Shown here piece by piece: positions 25,464 through 33,719 of a stretch of DNA of 64,000 nucleotides; the first letter of the stretch is position 1; each line of letters opens with the position of its first letter. This DNA is from DATLGB01 sp038258425 (GTDB lineage: Bacteria; Actinomycetota; Thermoleophilia; Solirubrobacterales; Solirubrobacteraceae): contig JBBSPV010000018.1 in assembly GCA_038258425.1 (NCBI GenBank), positions 1 to 64,000 on the forward strand, read 5' to 3'. Both the position numbers and the translations under genes were made by a program. Under the pieces are notes generated by a model. That model was not told where the DNA came from. It searched no databases and saw only the letters and a program-made list of their open reading frames with translations.

Positions 25464-26498
25464 ATGCCGGCCGACCGCCTCGCCGCCCGCACGCTCGAGC
25501 TCGTCGACGTCGCCTCCCCGTCCGGGCACGAGACGGCGCTCTACGAGCATCTGCGCGGCGTCCTGGCGGCCGGGGGCGCGGCGTGCGAGGACCTCGGCGA
25601 CGGCTGCCTGCTCGCCCGCCCCACGGGCTGCGAGCGCCCGCAGGTGCTGCTCGCCGGGCACCTCGACACCGTCCCGGAGCAGGGCAACCGGCCCGGGCGC
25701 CGCGACGCCGACCGGGTGTACGGCCTCGGCGCCTCGGACATGAAGGGCGGCCTCGCCGTCATGGTCGAGCTCGTGCTCGCCGGCGTGCCGGTCAAGGCGC
25801 TGTTCTTTCCCCGCGAGGAGCTCCCCTTCGCCGACACGGCCCTGACGCCGCTGCTGGCCCGCGAGCCGGCCAAGCTCGATTGCGAGGTGGCGATCGCGCT
25901 CGAGCCGACGGACTGCGCCGTGCACGCCGGCTGCCTCGGCAACGTCAACGCGCGCTGGACGTTCTCCGGCGTCGCCGGGCACTCCGCACGGCCGTGGCTG
26001 GCCGACAACGCGATCGAGCGAGCCGCGGCGGGCATCACCGCGCTCGCCGGCCACGGCCCCCACCCCGTGACCTTCGACGGCCTGGAGTTCGTCGAGGTCG
26101 CCTCCGTGACCAGGATCGCGGGCGGTGTCGCGGGCAACGTCGTCCCCGACCACGTCGAGTGCTGGCTGAACTTCCGCTACGCGCCGGGCCGCACGCCCAC
26201 GGAGGGCGAGGCGCGGCTGCGCGAGCTGTGCGGCGGGCACGGGGCGCTCGAGGTCGTCGGCAACGCGCCGAGCGGCGCCGTCGCCGTCTCGCACCCGCGC
26301 GTGCAGCGGCTGATCGCGGCGGGCGGGCTCGCCGTCGCGCCCAAGCAGGCCTGGACCCCGGTCGCCGAGCTCACGGCGGTCGGCATCCCCGCGGTCAACC
26401 TCGGGCCGGGCTCGCCGGCACAGGCCCACACCCGGGAGGAGTCCGTCGAGGTGGCCAGCCTCGTGCGCTGCTACGAGACGCTCGCGGCCTGGGCATGA
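25464..26498 (+). CDS. dapE: Succinyl-diaminopimelate desuccinylase (M20 family)
   Basis: A 344-residue M20 zinc amidohydrolase. Metal-binding motifs are LLAGHLDTVP and GASDMKGG, with FPREELPF as the glutamate pair, and HSARPW in the dimerisation domain. It should release succinate from N-succinyl-LL-DAP. The assignment as DapE, rather than another M20 member, rests on overlap with a DapC-like aminotransferase and on the nearby dapD and dapF. Start ATG 25464; the stop overlaps the ATG of the aminotransferase (ATGA). Confidence 0.88.
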   Translation: MPADRLAARTLELVDVASPSGHETALYEHLRGVLAAGGAACEDLGDGCLLARPTGCERPQVLLAGHLDTVPEQGNRPGRRDADRVYGLGASDMKGGLAVMVELVLAGVPVKALFFPREELPFADTALTPLLAREPAKLDCEVAIALEPTDCAVHAGCLGNVNARWTFSGVAGHSARPWLADNAIERAAAGITALAGHGPHPVTFDGLEFVEVASVTRIAGGVAGNVVPDHVECWLNFRYAPGRTPTEGEARLRELCGGHGALEVVGNAPSGAVAVSHPRVQRLIAAGGLAVAPKQAWTPVAELTAVGIPAVNLGPGSPAQAHTREESVEVASLVRCYETLAAWA

Positions 26499-27625
26499 GG
26501 CTCTCGCCGACCCTCGAGAACCTGCGCGCCTACCCGTTCGTGCGGCTGCGCGAGGCGCGCGAGCGGCTGACCGCCGCCGGCGTCGAGGTGCTCGACTTCG
26601 GCATGGGCGAACCGCGCGAGATCACGCCGGCCTTCATCCGCGAGGCGCTCGGCGCGTCGGTGGAGGCCATCTCGCCCTACCCGGTCGCCGACGGCCTGCC
26701 CGAGCTGCGCACGGCCGTCGCGGCGTGGTGCGCGCGCCGCCACGGGGTCACGGTGGACCCGGAGACCGCCGTGCTGCCCACCCTGGGCTCCAAGGAGGCG
26801 ATCTTCTCCATGGCCTCGATCGTCGGCGGCGAGCTCGTCGCCGTGCCGACTCCGGGCTACCCGGTGCCCGCGCGCGGGGCAGTGTTCGCCGGCGCCGAGG
26901 TGCTCGAGCTGCCGCTGCTGGCCGAGCACGGCTTCCTCCCGGACCTCGACGCCGTCGCGCCCGAGACCTGGTCGCGCGTCGGGCTGCTGTGGCTCAACTA
27001 TCCGAACAACCCGACCGCCGCCGTCGCGCCGCTGGAGCTCTACGAGCGCGCGGCGGCGCTCGCGCGCGAGCACGACTTCCTCTTCGCCTCCGACGAGGCC
27101 TACTCCGAGCTCTGGTTCGGGCCCACGCCGCCGGCCTCCGCGCTGCAGGTGGCCGACCCGACCAACGTCGTCGTCCTCAACACGCTGTCCAAGCGCTCCG
27201 CCATGCCGGGCTACCGCTCCGGCTGGGTGGCCGGGGATCCGGCGGCGATCGCCGCCCTGCGCCGCTTCCGGCCGAACACCGGCACGGCGCCGCAGGAGTT
27301 CGTGCAGCGCGCGGCCGTGGCGGCGTGGAACGACGAGGCGCACGTCGAGCGCATGCGGGAGATCTACCGGGCCAAGCGCGACGTGCTGCTGCCCGCCCTG
27401 GCCGCGGCGGGGCTCGAGCACGTCGGCGGGGACGCGACGATGTTCCTCTGGCTCGCCGATCCCGGCAATCTCTGCGAGCGGCTGCTCGAGGCGGGCGTCA
27501 TCCTCACGCCGGGCGGCTTCCTCGGCGCGGCCGGCGAGGGCTTCGCCCGGCTCGCGCTCGTGCCGCCGCTCGAGGCCTGCGAGCGCGCGGCGGGTGTCAT
27601 CGCCGCAGTGGCCGCCTCGGGGTGA
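26495..27625 (+). CDS. dapC: Succinyldiaminopimelate transaminase (class I/II aminotransferase)
   Basis: A 376-residue PLP enzyme. Typical blocks are LDFGMGEPREITP, YPVADGLPELRTAVAAWC, LNYPNNPTAA and FASDEAYSELWF, with the PLP-binding lysine in LNTLSKRSAMPGYRSGW. It fits the DapC family that converts N-succinyl-L-2-amino-6-ketopimelate to succinyl-DAP. It is coupled to dapE and convergent with dapD, ten bases apart. Placement within the DAP genes makes this call strong. Confidence 0.9.
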   Translation: MRLSPTLENLRAYPFVRLREARERLTAAGVEVLDFGMGEPREITPAFIREALGASVEAISPYPVADGLPELRTAVAAWCARRHGVTVDPETAVLPTLGSKEAIFSMASIVGGELVAVPTPGYPVPARGAVFAGAEVLELPLLAEHGFLPDLDAVAPETWSRVGLLWLNYPNNPTAAVAPLELYERAAALAREHDFLFASDEAYSELWFGPTPPASALQVADPTNVVVLNTLSKRSAMPGYRSGWVAGDPAAIAALRRFRPNTGTAPQEFVQRAAVAAWNDEAHVERMREIYRAKRDVLLPALAAAGLEHVGGDATMFLWLADPGNLCERLLEAGVILTPGGFLGAAGEGFARLALVPPLEACERAAGVIAAVAASG

Positions 27626-27634
27626 GGCAGGGCG

Positions 27635-28537
27635 TCAGTCGTTGGCGTGCAGCGCGGCGTTGAGCCCGCCCCACGAGCCGTGGCGGGGCACCGCCTCCAG
27701 CGCCCCGCTGACGGAATGGCGCCGGAAGAGCAGGTCGTCGCGGCCGGAGAGCTCGAGCGCCTTGACCACGTCGCCGTCCGGGAGCGTCAGCCGCGCGCCG
27801 GCGGTCACGTAGCAGCCCGCCTCGACGACGCAGCGGTCGCCGAGCGAGATGCCGAGGCCGGCGTTGGCCCCGATGAGACAGCCCTCCCCGACCCGGATCG
27901 TCGCCTGGCCGCCGCCGGAGAGCGTGCCCATGATCGAGGCGCCGCCGCCGACGTCGCTGCCGTCGCCGACGACGACCCCGGCGCTGATGCGCCCCTCGAC
28001 CATCGACGCGCCGAGGGTGCCGGCGTTGTAGTTCACGAAGCCCTCGTGCATGACCGTCGTGCCGGCGGCCAGGTGGGCCCCGAGGCGGATCCGCGAGGCG
28101 TCGGCGATGCGCACGCCGGACGGGACGACGTAGTCCGTCAGGCGCGGGAACTTGTCCAGCCCGTGCACGAGCAGGGGCGCGGGCGCCCGCAGGCGCGCCG
28201 TCTCGAGGGCGGCCGGCTCGACGGGGCCCAGCGCGGTCCAGGCGGTGTTGGGGAGCACCCCGAAGACGCCGTCGAGGTTGACCTCGTGCGGGGCGAGGAG
28301 CGTGTGGGAGAGCAGGTGCAGGCGCAGATAGACGTCCGGGACGTCGGCCGGCGCCACGTCGAGGTCGACGGTGGCGGTCAGGGCGCGCTGGTGGACGCCG
28401 CGGACGACATCCGGCTCCCGGTCGGCGAGCCCCCCCACGGCCGCCGGGTCCTCGCCGAGGGCGGGCCGCGGGTACCAGACGTCGAGGATCCGGTCGCCGG
28501 CGTAGGTGGCCAGGCCATGGGCGGTGGCGCGACGCAT
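27635..28537 (-). CDS. dapD: Tetrahydrodipicolinate N-succinyltransferase
   Basis: A 300-residue protein whose C-terminal two thirds is a left-handed beta helix built from hexapeptide repeats (IRLGAHLAAGTTVMHEGFVN, then GGGASIMGTLSGGG and LIGANAGLGISLG). The N-terminal domain contains HEVNLDGVFGVLPN. It is the larger actinobacterial-type DapD and succinylates tetrahydrodipicolinate with succinyl-CoA. The start is ATG at 28537. dapF ends ten bases upstream, so dapF and dapD share a transcript with miaA. Confidence 0.92.
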   Translation of the reverse strand: MRRATAHGLATYAGDRILDVWYPRPALGEDPAAVGGLADREPDVVRGVHQRALTATVDLDVAPADVPDVYLRLHLLSHTLLAPHEVNLDGVFGVLPNTAWTALGPVEPAALETARLRAPAPLLVHGLDKFPRLTDYVVPSGVRIADASRIRLGAHLAAGTTVMHEGFVNYNAGTLGASMVEGRISAGVVVGDGSDVGGGASIMGTLSGGGQATIRVGEGCLIGANAGLGISLGDRCVVEAGCYVTAGARLTLPDGDVVKALELSGRDDLLFRRHSVSGALEAVPRHGSWGGLNAALHAND

Positions 28538-28547
28538 CGGCGGCACG

Positions 28548-29372
28548 CTACAAGCCGCGCAGGGCCTCGATGAGCTCCGCGCTGAGCTCCGCGGCGTAGA
28601 CCGGCACGGCCCAGCCCGTGAGGTCGACGTGGAGGTCCTCGCCGACGTCGACCTCGAGCTCGCCGCCGTCGAGCTCGACGGTGACGGGCGAGTCGCCGCC
28701 GCGCATGACGTGGGCCACGGCGGCGCCGCTGGCCCCCGTCCCGGAGGACAGCGTCTCCCCCACGCCCCGCTCGAAGATCCGGGCGCGGATGCGGCCCGGC
28801 GCGAGCTCCGTCCAGAACGAGACGTTCGTGCGGGCCGGCGCGAAGCGCGGGTCGTGCTCGATCGGCGGCCCGAGGGCGGGCAGGTCGAGCGCCTCGAGCT
28901 CGGCGCGGCCGGCCACGCGGAGCGTGCACTGGGGATTGCCGACGGTGAGCGCCTGGAAGCGCCGGCCGCCCACCTCCCCCGTGCCGGTGAGCACGGCGCG
29001 GCCCATGTCCACCCGGCAGGTGTCGGTGCCCGTGATGGTCGGGCGGATCTCGCCCGCCGCGGTCTCGATGGAGAACGTGTCCGAGCTCGTCCACCCGTGC
29101 CGGCGCAGGTAGAGGATCGCCTCACGGGCGCCGTTGCCGGAGAGCTCGGCCTCCGAGCCGTCCGGGTTGAAGATGCGCAGGCGGGCGACGAAGCCCGGCA
29201 GCGCCGGGGGTGACAGCTCGAGCACCCCGTCGGCGCCCGGGCCGAAGTGCGGGTCGCAGAGCCGGCGCACCCGCGCCGGGGTGAGCGCGAAGTCCAGCCT
29301 GTCGCGCTCCACGATCAGGTAGTCGTTGCCGAGGGCCTGCCACTTCTCCACGCGCATCGCGGGGCGGATCAT
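28548..29372 (-). CDS. dapF: Diaminopimelate epimerase family protein with both active-site Cys replaced by Ser
   Basis: A 274-residue protein with the two-domain DapF fold: MRVEKWQALGNDYLIV, DGVLEL, RIFNPDGSEAELSGNGAREA, VGNPQCT, ERGVGETLSSGTGASGAAVA. Characterised DapF enzymes use two cysteines, in CGNG and in ACGTG, as acid and base. Here both positions are serine: Ser78 (codon 29139-29141) and Ser210 (codon 28743-28745). Other pocket residues look intact. It may be a lineage variant of DapF, a slower epimerase or a related hydratase/epimerase. Context (dapD downstream, miaA overlapping upstream) argues for the DAP role. Confidence 0.85.
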   Translation of the reverse strand: MIRPAMRVEKWQALGNDYLIVERDRLDFALTPARVRRLCDPHFGPGADGVLELSPPALPGFVARLRIFNPDGSEAELSGNGAREAILYLRRHGWTSSDTFSIETAAGEIRPTITGTDTCRVDMGRAVLTGTGEVGGRRFQALTVGNPQCTLRVAGRAELEALDLPALGPPIEHDPRFAPARTNVSFWTELAPGRIRARIFERGVGETLSSGTGASGAAVAHVMRGGDSPVTVELDGGELEVDVGEDLHVDLTGWAVPVYAAELSAELIEALRGL

Positions 29373-30277
29373 GGCAGCGCCGCCCGGATCCGCTGCGCGA
29401 CGTCGTGCGCAGGCTTCCCGGTGACGTCGAGGGTCAGCACGCCGGGCAACTTGCGCAGCCAGGTGAGCTGGCGGCGCGCGTAGCGGCGCGTGGCCCACTG
29501 CATCCCGGCGACGTCGCCCGCGAGCAGCTCGCGGTAGCCGAGCGCCTTGCGGACCGCCGGGGACGCGCCGCGCGCCTCTGCGGCTCGCACCTCGGCGGCG
29601 GCACCGGCCGCGACCATGGCCTCGACGCGCGCGTCGATGCGGGCGTCCAGCGCCGCGCGGTCCATGACGAGGGCGACGAGCAGCGTGGGGTGCCGGGTCT
29701 CGGCGGTCCACAGCTGGCTCGCGCCGGGCCGCTGCGGGGCGGCGTGTCCCGCGTCGAGCAGCTCGAGCGCCCGGACGAGGCGGTGACGGTCCCCCGGCGC
29801 GACGGCGCCGGCGACCTCGGGAGCGCGCTCGGCGAGCTCGGCATGGAGCGCCTCGGGCCCGCGCTCGGCGAGATCGCGCTCACGGCGGGCGCGCCCGGCC
29901 GAGTCGGGCGGCGGGCGCAGGTCGAGCTCGGCGAGCGCGGCCCGCAGGTAGAGGCCGGTGCCGCCGAGCACGAGCGGGCGGCGGCCGGCCGCGATCAGGG
30001 CGTCGATCTCGGCGTGGGCGAGTGTGGCGTAGCGGCCGGCGCTGCAGGTCTCGGTCACGTCGAGGATCCCGACGAGCCGGTGCTCGAGCCGCGCGCGCTC
30101 CGCGGCGCTCGCGGCGCCCGTGAGCGTTTCGAGGCCGGCGTAGAGCTGCAGCGCGTCGGCGGACACGGCGACGGGATCCTCTCCGTCCGCGCGCAGCGCG
30201 TCGCCGAGGGCGAGGGCGACCGCCGTCTTGCCGACGCCCGTGGGGCCGAAGAGGGCGACGACCGGCAGCGCGGGCAC
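29369..30277 (-). CDS. miaA: tRNA dimethylallyltransferase
   Basis: A 302-residue protein with the P-loop GPTGVGKTAVALAL at the start, DALQLYAGLETLTGAASAAE (the tRNA and prenyl-binding DxxQxY area), LVLGGTGLYLRA and, near the end, ATRRYARRQLTWLRK. It adds a dimethylallyl group to A37 of tRNAs that read UNN codons. The partner enzyme MiaB is encoded 5 kb away in this window. The start is GTG at 30277; the stop overlaps the dapF ATG by three bases. Confidence 0.95.
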   Translation of the reverse strand: MPALPVVALFGPTGVGKTAVALALGDALRADGEDPVAVSADALQLYAGLETLTGAASAAERARLEHRLVGILDVTETCSAGRYATLAHAEIDALIAAGRRPLVLGGTGLYLRAALAELDLRPPPDSAGRARRERDLAERGPEALHAELAERAPEVAGAVAPGDRHRLVRALELLDAGHAAPQRPGASQLWTAETRHPTLLVALVMDRAALDARIDARVEAMVAAGAAAEVRAAEARGASPAVRKALGYRELLAGDVAGMQWATRRYARRQLTWLRKLPGVLTLDVTGKPAHDVAQRIRAALP

Positions 30278-30320
30278 GGCCGTAGTCTCCCAGCGTGCCC
30301 GTCGTCGCCGCCCGCTCCGC

Positions 30321-31112
30321 GTGAACGTCCACGGCCGCCGGGTCCTCGTCACCGGCGCCACGGGCGGACTCGGGCAGGCCATCGCCCGGGCCCTGCGCGG
30401 CCGCGGGGCGCGCCTCGTGCTCACCGGCCGCCGCGTCGACGTGCTCGAGCCGCTCGCGACCGAGCTCGCCGCGAAGGCGATCGTGGCCGATCTCGGGACG
30501 CCCGACGGCGTGGCCGGTCTCGTCGAGCAGCTCGGGGAGGTCGACGTCCTCGTCGCCAACGCCGGCCTGCCGGCGAGCGGGCCGGTGCTCGAGTACACCC
30601 CGGAGCAGCTCGGCCGGGCGCTCGACGTCAACCTCCGCGCCCCGATGCTCCTCGCTCGCGCCGTGGCCGAGCCGATGGTCGCACGGGGCACGGGCCACCT
30701 CGTCTTCGTCTCCTCGCTGTCCGGAAAGGCCGCCTCACCGGGGTCGGGCGTCTACTCCGCCACGAAGTTCGGCCTGCGGGGCTTCGCCCTCGGGCTGCGC
30801 GAGGACCTGATCGGCACCGGCGTCGGCGTCTCCACGGTGTTCCCCGGCTTCATCGTCGGGGCCGGCATGCTCGACGACGCCGGCGTGCAGCTGCCCTTCT
30901 ACGCCGGCACCCGACGACCCGAGCACGTGGCCCGGGCGGTGCTGCGGGCGATCGAGGGCGAGCGGGCCGAGATCGACGTCGCCGCCGCACCCATCCGGGT
31001 CGGTGCCGCCCTCGCCGGCCTCGCCCCCCGGCCGGTGTACGCCGTCCAGCGCGCCCTGGGCGCCCGCTCGATCGGCGAGCGCCTGGGCACCGCGCAGCGG
31101 CACAAGCGCTGA
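30321..31112 (+). CDS. SDR-family NAD(P)-dependent oxidoreductase
   Basis: A 263-residue short-chain dehydrogenase with TGATGGLG as the nucleotide motif, NAG (in VANAGLPASG), the catalytic Ser in VSSLSGK and the Tyr/Lys pair in YSATKFG. Arginines after strand 2 (LTGRR) suggest NADP preference. A C-terminal extension follows the core (RPEHVARAVLRAIEG), as in membrane-associated SDR members. The substrate is unknown. The start is GTG at 30321, divergent from miaA with 43 bases between, and it is convergent with the MscS gene, nine bases apart. Confidence 0.85.
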   Translation: MNVHGRRVLVTGATGGLGQAIARALRGRGARLVLTGRRVDVLEPLATELAAKAIVADLGTPDGVAGLVEQLGEVDVLVANAGLPASGPVLEYTPEQLGRALDVNLRAPMLLARAVAEPMVARGTGHLVFVSSLSGKAASPGSGVYSATKFGLRGFALGLREDLIGTGVGVSTVFPGFIVGAGMLDDAGVQLPFYAGTRRPEHVARAVLRAIEGERAEIDVAAAPIRVGAALAGLAPRPVYAVQRALGARSIGERLGTAQRHKR

Positions 31113-31121
31113 AGCCGATCC

Positions 31122-32048
31122 CTAGGACGGGCCGCTGTGGGTGCCGTCGCGACGGGCGACCAGGCGCTCGTCCGTCTGGCCCTCCTGGGCGAGCGAGCCG
31201 ATGGCCGCCAGCACCTCGTCCGCGAGCCGGGCGCCGTCGGACTCGTGTTCCGGCGTGGCGGTGATCCGGACCACGACCTCGTCGCTGTCGACCTCCTCGA
31301 GGCTCACGCGCGTCTCGCCCCGCACCTCGGTGTGGACGTACGCGTCGATCATCGACTGCACGTCGGTCGGCTTGACGTCCGGCCGCAGCCGGGCGCGCAG
31401 GTCGACCCCCGACGGCTCGCGCAGCGGCACCACGGCCGCCGAGAGCACGATGTTGTTGGGCACCATGATCGAGTCCTCGCCCTGGGCGAAGGTCGTATAC
31501 AGCAGGCCCTGCGCCGTCACGGTGCCCTCGAGCTGGCCGGCGAGCCCGCCCGCCTGCATGCGCACGCGATCGCCGACGCGGAACGGCTGCGAGGCGATGA
31601 TGACCCCGCCGGCGATGACGTTGCCGAGCGTCTGCTGGGCGGCGAGGCCGAAGACGACGGCGAACACGGCACCGCTGACCGCCAGGGTGCGGGTGTCGAG
31701 CCCGAGCACGACGAAGACGCCGACGCCCGTGGCCAGCAGCAGGGTGAGGCGGATGATGAAGCCGACGACGCCGGCCGTCGCGAGGTCCAGGCGCTTGAAC
31801 AGCCACGGCAGGGCCGAGCGGCCGAAGTCGCGGGAGATGAGGTAGCCGAGCAGCAGGACGGCGACGGCGACGCCGTAGCGCACCGGGGCCTGGGCCTCGG
31901 CGGAGAACCAGTCCTGGCGGTTGTGGTTGACCACGAGGATGACCACCAGCAGCGGGACGATCCCGAGCAGCTGCAGGCGCGCGCGCTTGGCCGCCTGGAC
32001 GGCCGACAGCGTCAGCACCCGGGCGCCGACCGGCCGCACGCGTTCCAT
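31122..32048 (-). CDS. MscS-family mechanosensitive ion channel protein
   Basis: A protein of about 308 residues with three to four transmembrane segments, then the pore-lining helix GAVFAVVFGLAAQQTLGNVI and the beta domain ASQPFRVGDRVRM, typical of MscS. The C-terminal domain is mixed alpha/beta (VRITATPEHESDGARLADE). It would act as a tension-gated safety valve during osmotic down-shock. The start is uncertain: ATG 32048 is used, but ATG 32090 is in frame and neither has a clear ribosome binding site. The 121 bases upstream are less GC-rich and hold nothing I can name. Confidence 0.85.
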   Translation of the reverse strand: MERVRPVGARVLTLSAVQAAKRARLQLLGIVPLLVVILVVNHNRQDWFSAEAQAPVRYGVAVAVLLLGYLISRDFGRSALPWLFKRLDLATAGVVGFIIRLTLLLATGVGVFVVLGLDTRTLAVSGAVFAVVFGLAAQQTLGNVIAGGVIIASQPFRVGDRVRMQAGGLAGQLEGTVTAQGLLYTTFAQGEDSIMVPNNIVLSAAVVPLREPSGVDLRARLRPDVKPTDVQSMIDAYVHTEVRGETRVSLEEVDSDEVVVRITATPEHESDGARLADEVLAAIGSLAQEGQTDERLVARRDGTHSGPS

Positions 32049-32169
32049 CTGCTGTCGTCTGAGGAGCCCCAAGGCGGTGAGTCGACCCATGTCGGAGAAG
32101 CCGACACCACACGTGTAGCCGAGTTGCACCGAGTTCATGCTTGCGTGCCCGGCCTCACACCTCTCGCCT

Positions 32170-33234
32170 TCAGAACAGGTGTCCTTGCACGACATCCTGC
32201 CGCGCGAGGGGTGGTGGAGCGCCGTCTCGCCTGCCGCTCGCACCCCGGCCGGGCGCCGCCGTCGCCCCGCGCTGGAAGCGCTCGGCGAGGTCGGGCACGC
32301 GCCGCGCTGCCACCCGCCGCGCGAGCGGTCCCTCCACCCGCGCCCGCTCGGCCGGCACCAGCCGCGCCCGCCCGCCGTACAGGCGCTCGTAGCGCTCCAC
32401 GAGGTCCGGCCGCTGCTGGCGCAGCCAGCCCATGAACACGTCGCGGGTAGCGCCGCGCAGGAACAGCGCCTGGCCGCCGACGCGGGTGGCCCCGGCCGCG
32501 TCGCAGGCCGCCACCACGGCCTCGACCTGCTCCGGCGCGTCGTTGATGCCCGGCATCAGCGGCGCGACGAGGACGCCGGTCGGGACCCCCTGGCGGTTGA
32601 GCTCCGCCACCGCCTCGAGCCGCTTGCGCGGGTGCGGCGTGTGCGGCTCCGTCGCCCGCCAGGCCCGTTCGTCGAGCGTCGGGATCGACAGGCAGGCCGA
32701 GAAGCCGGCGACCGCGACGAGCTCCCGGAACAGACCGAGGTCGCGCAGCAGCAGCGGCGACTTGGTCAGCACGGAGCACGGGTTGCGCGCCTCGAGCAGG
32801 ACCTCGAGCACGGCCCGCGTGAGCCCGTAGCGCTTCTCCACCCACTGGTACGGATCGGTGTTCGTCCCCAGCGCGACGTGCTCGCCCCGCCACGCCGGCC
32901 GCCGCAGCTCCGCGCGCAGCACCTCTGGCGCGTTGACCTTGACGACGATCTCGCGCTCGAAGTCCCGCCCCGCGTCGAAGTCGAGATACTCGTGCGTCGG
33001 CCGGGCGAAGCAGTACCGGCAGGCATGGCTGCATCCCCTGTAGGTGTTCACCGTCCAGGCGAACGGGAGCTTGCCGCCGCCCGGCACCCGGTTGAGGACG
33101 CTCTTGGCGTGGATCTCGTGGAAGCGCGTGTCGAGCGCCTCCGGCGCGTCGAAGGTCCGCACCACCGCCCCGGCGCCCAGGCCCGGCAGCCGGCCCTCCC
33201 GGTCCCTCTCGGCGATCTGCTCATGCCAGCGCAC
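32170..33234 (-). CDS. Radical SAM protein, Rv2578c family
   Basis: A 354-residue protein. The radical SAM cluster motif is GCSHACRYCFARPTHEYLDF (C-x3-C-x2-C), followed by ALGTNTDPYQ and SVLTKSPLLLRDL. This matches the Rv2578c family of actinobacterial radical SAM proteins, relatives of SplB-like enzymes, whose reaction is unknown. GTG 33234 gives VRWHEQ as the N-terminus; GTG 33240 is also possible. A consensus LexA/SOS box overlaps the start (33234-33247), so the gene is probably DNA-damage inducible and its mRNA nearly leaderless. The C-terminus is Arg/Pro-rich. Confidence 0.85.
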   Translation of the reverse strand: MRWHEQIAERDREGRLPGLGAGAVVRTFDAPEALDTRFHEIHAKSVLNRVPGGGKLPFAWTVNTYRGCSHACRYCFARPTHEYLDFDAGRDFEREIVVKVNAPEVLRAELRRPAWRGEHVALGTNTDPYQWVEKRYGLTRAVLEVLLEARNPCSVLTKSPLLLRDLGLFRELVAVAGFSACLSIPTLDERAWRATEPHTPHPRKRLEAVAELNRQGVPTGVLVAPLMPGINDAPEQVEAVVAACDAAGATRVGGQALFLRGATRDVFMGWLRQQRPDLVERYERLYGGRARLVPAERARVEGPLARRVAARRVPDLAERFQRGATAAPGRGASGRRDGAPPPLARQDVVQGHLF

Positions 33235-33247
33235 GAACACATGTTCG
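33234..33247. promoter_or_regulatory. LexA (SOS) box, CGAACACATGTTCG
   Basis: CGAAC-N4-GTTCG with the central ACAT fits the Gram-positive/actinobacterial LexA consensus (CGAAC-RNRY-GTTYG) at every position. Its last base, read on the minus strand, is the first base of the GTG at 33234, so bound LexA would block the start region of the radical SAM gene. Confidence 0.8.
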
Positions 33248-33266
33248 CATGAAGGCCGGACGGACG

Positions 33267-33716
33267 CTACGTGCGCCGGCGGAAGAAGCTCACGAGGTTC
33301 CCGTCGCGGTCGAGCGTGTGGAACTCCCGGGTCCCGAAGTCCGTCGCCTCGACGCCGGCGCGTGAAACGTGGTGCAGCACGCCCGCGGCCGACAGCTCCG
33401 CGTAGAGGGCGTCGACGTCGGCGACCTCGATGCGGCAGCTGGCGGTGCCGGCTAGGAACGACTCCGCTCCCGACCGGATCGGCGGCTCGAGGGTCGCTCG
33501 CGACCGCCAGGCGTCGTCCGTCGCGCCCCACAGGTGCAGCACCGCGGCGTCGCGGCTGACGACCGCGAAGTCGTCCGTCTCGTGAACGGCGTCGAAGCCG
33601 AAGCGCTCGCGGAAGTGCGCCACCGCGGCGCGCACCTCGCGCGTGGGCAGCGCGGGGATGGTGCGATCGAGGCCGGCTGCCGCCCGGGGGCCCTCGCCGG
33701 CGGGACCGTCGGCCAC
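33267..33716 (-). CDS. VOC family protein (bleomycin-resistance-like)
   Basis: A 149-residue single VOC domain pair: TIPALPTREVRAAVAHFRER is the first alpha/beta unit, DFAVVSRDAAVLHLWG the following strands, and EVADVDALYAELSAAGV then DFGTREFHTLDRDGNLVSFF the second unit with the terminal metal-ligand-like strand. The pattern is that of bleomycin-resistance/glyoxalase-like proteins that bind or modify small molecules. The start is GTG at 33716, three bases after the miaB stop, so it is probably co-transcribed with miaB. The ligand is unknown. Confidence 0.82.
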   Translation of the reverse strand: MADGPAGEGPRAAAGLDRTIPALPTREVRAAVAHFRERFGFDAVHETDDFAVVSRDAAVLHLWGATDDAWRSRATLEPPIRSGAESFLAGTASCRIEVADVDALYAELSAAGVLHHVSRAGVEATDFGTREFHTLDRDGNLVSFFRRRT

Positions 33717-33719
33717 CCC

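Noticed and set aside
32173..32184. GAACAGGTGTCC, a near match to the SOS box.
   Set aside because: One half-site is imperfect and it lies inside the 3' end of the radical SAM coding region, not at a promoter.
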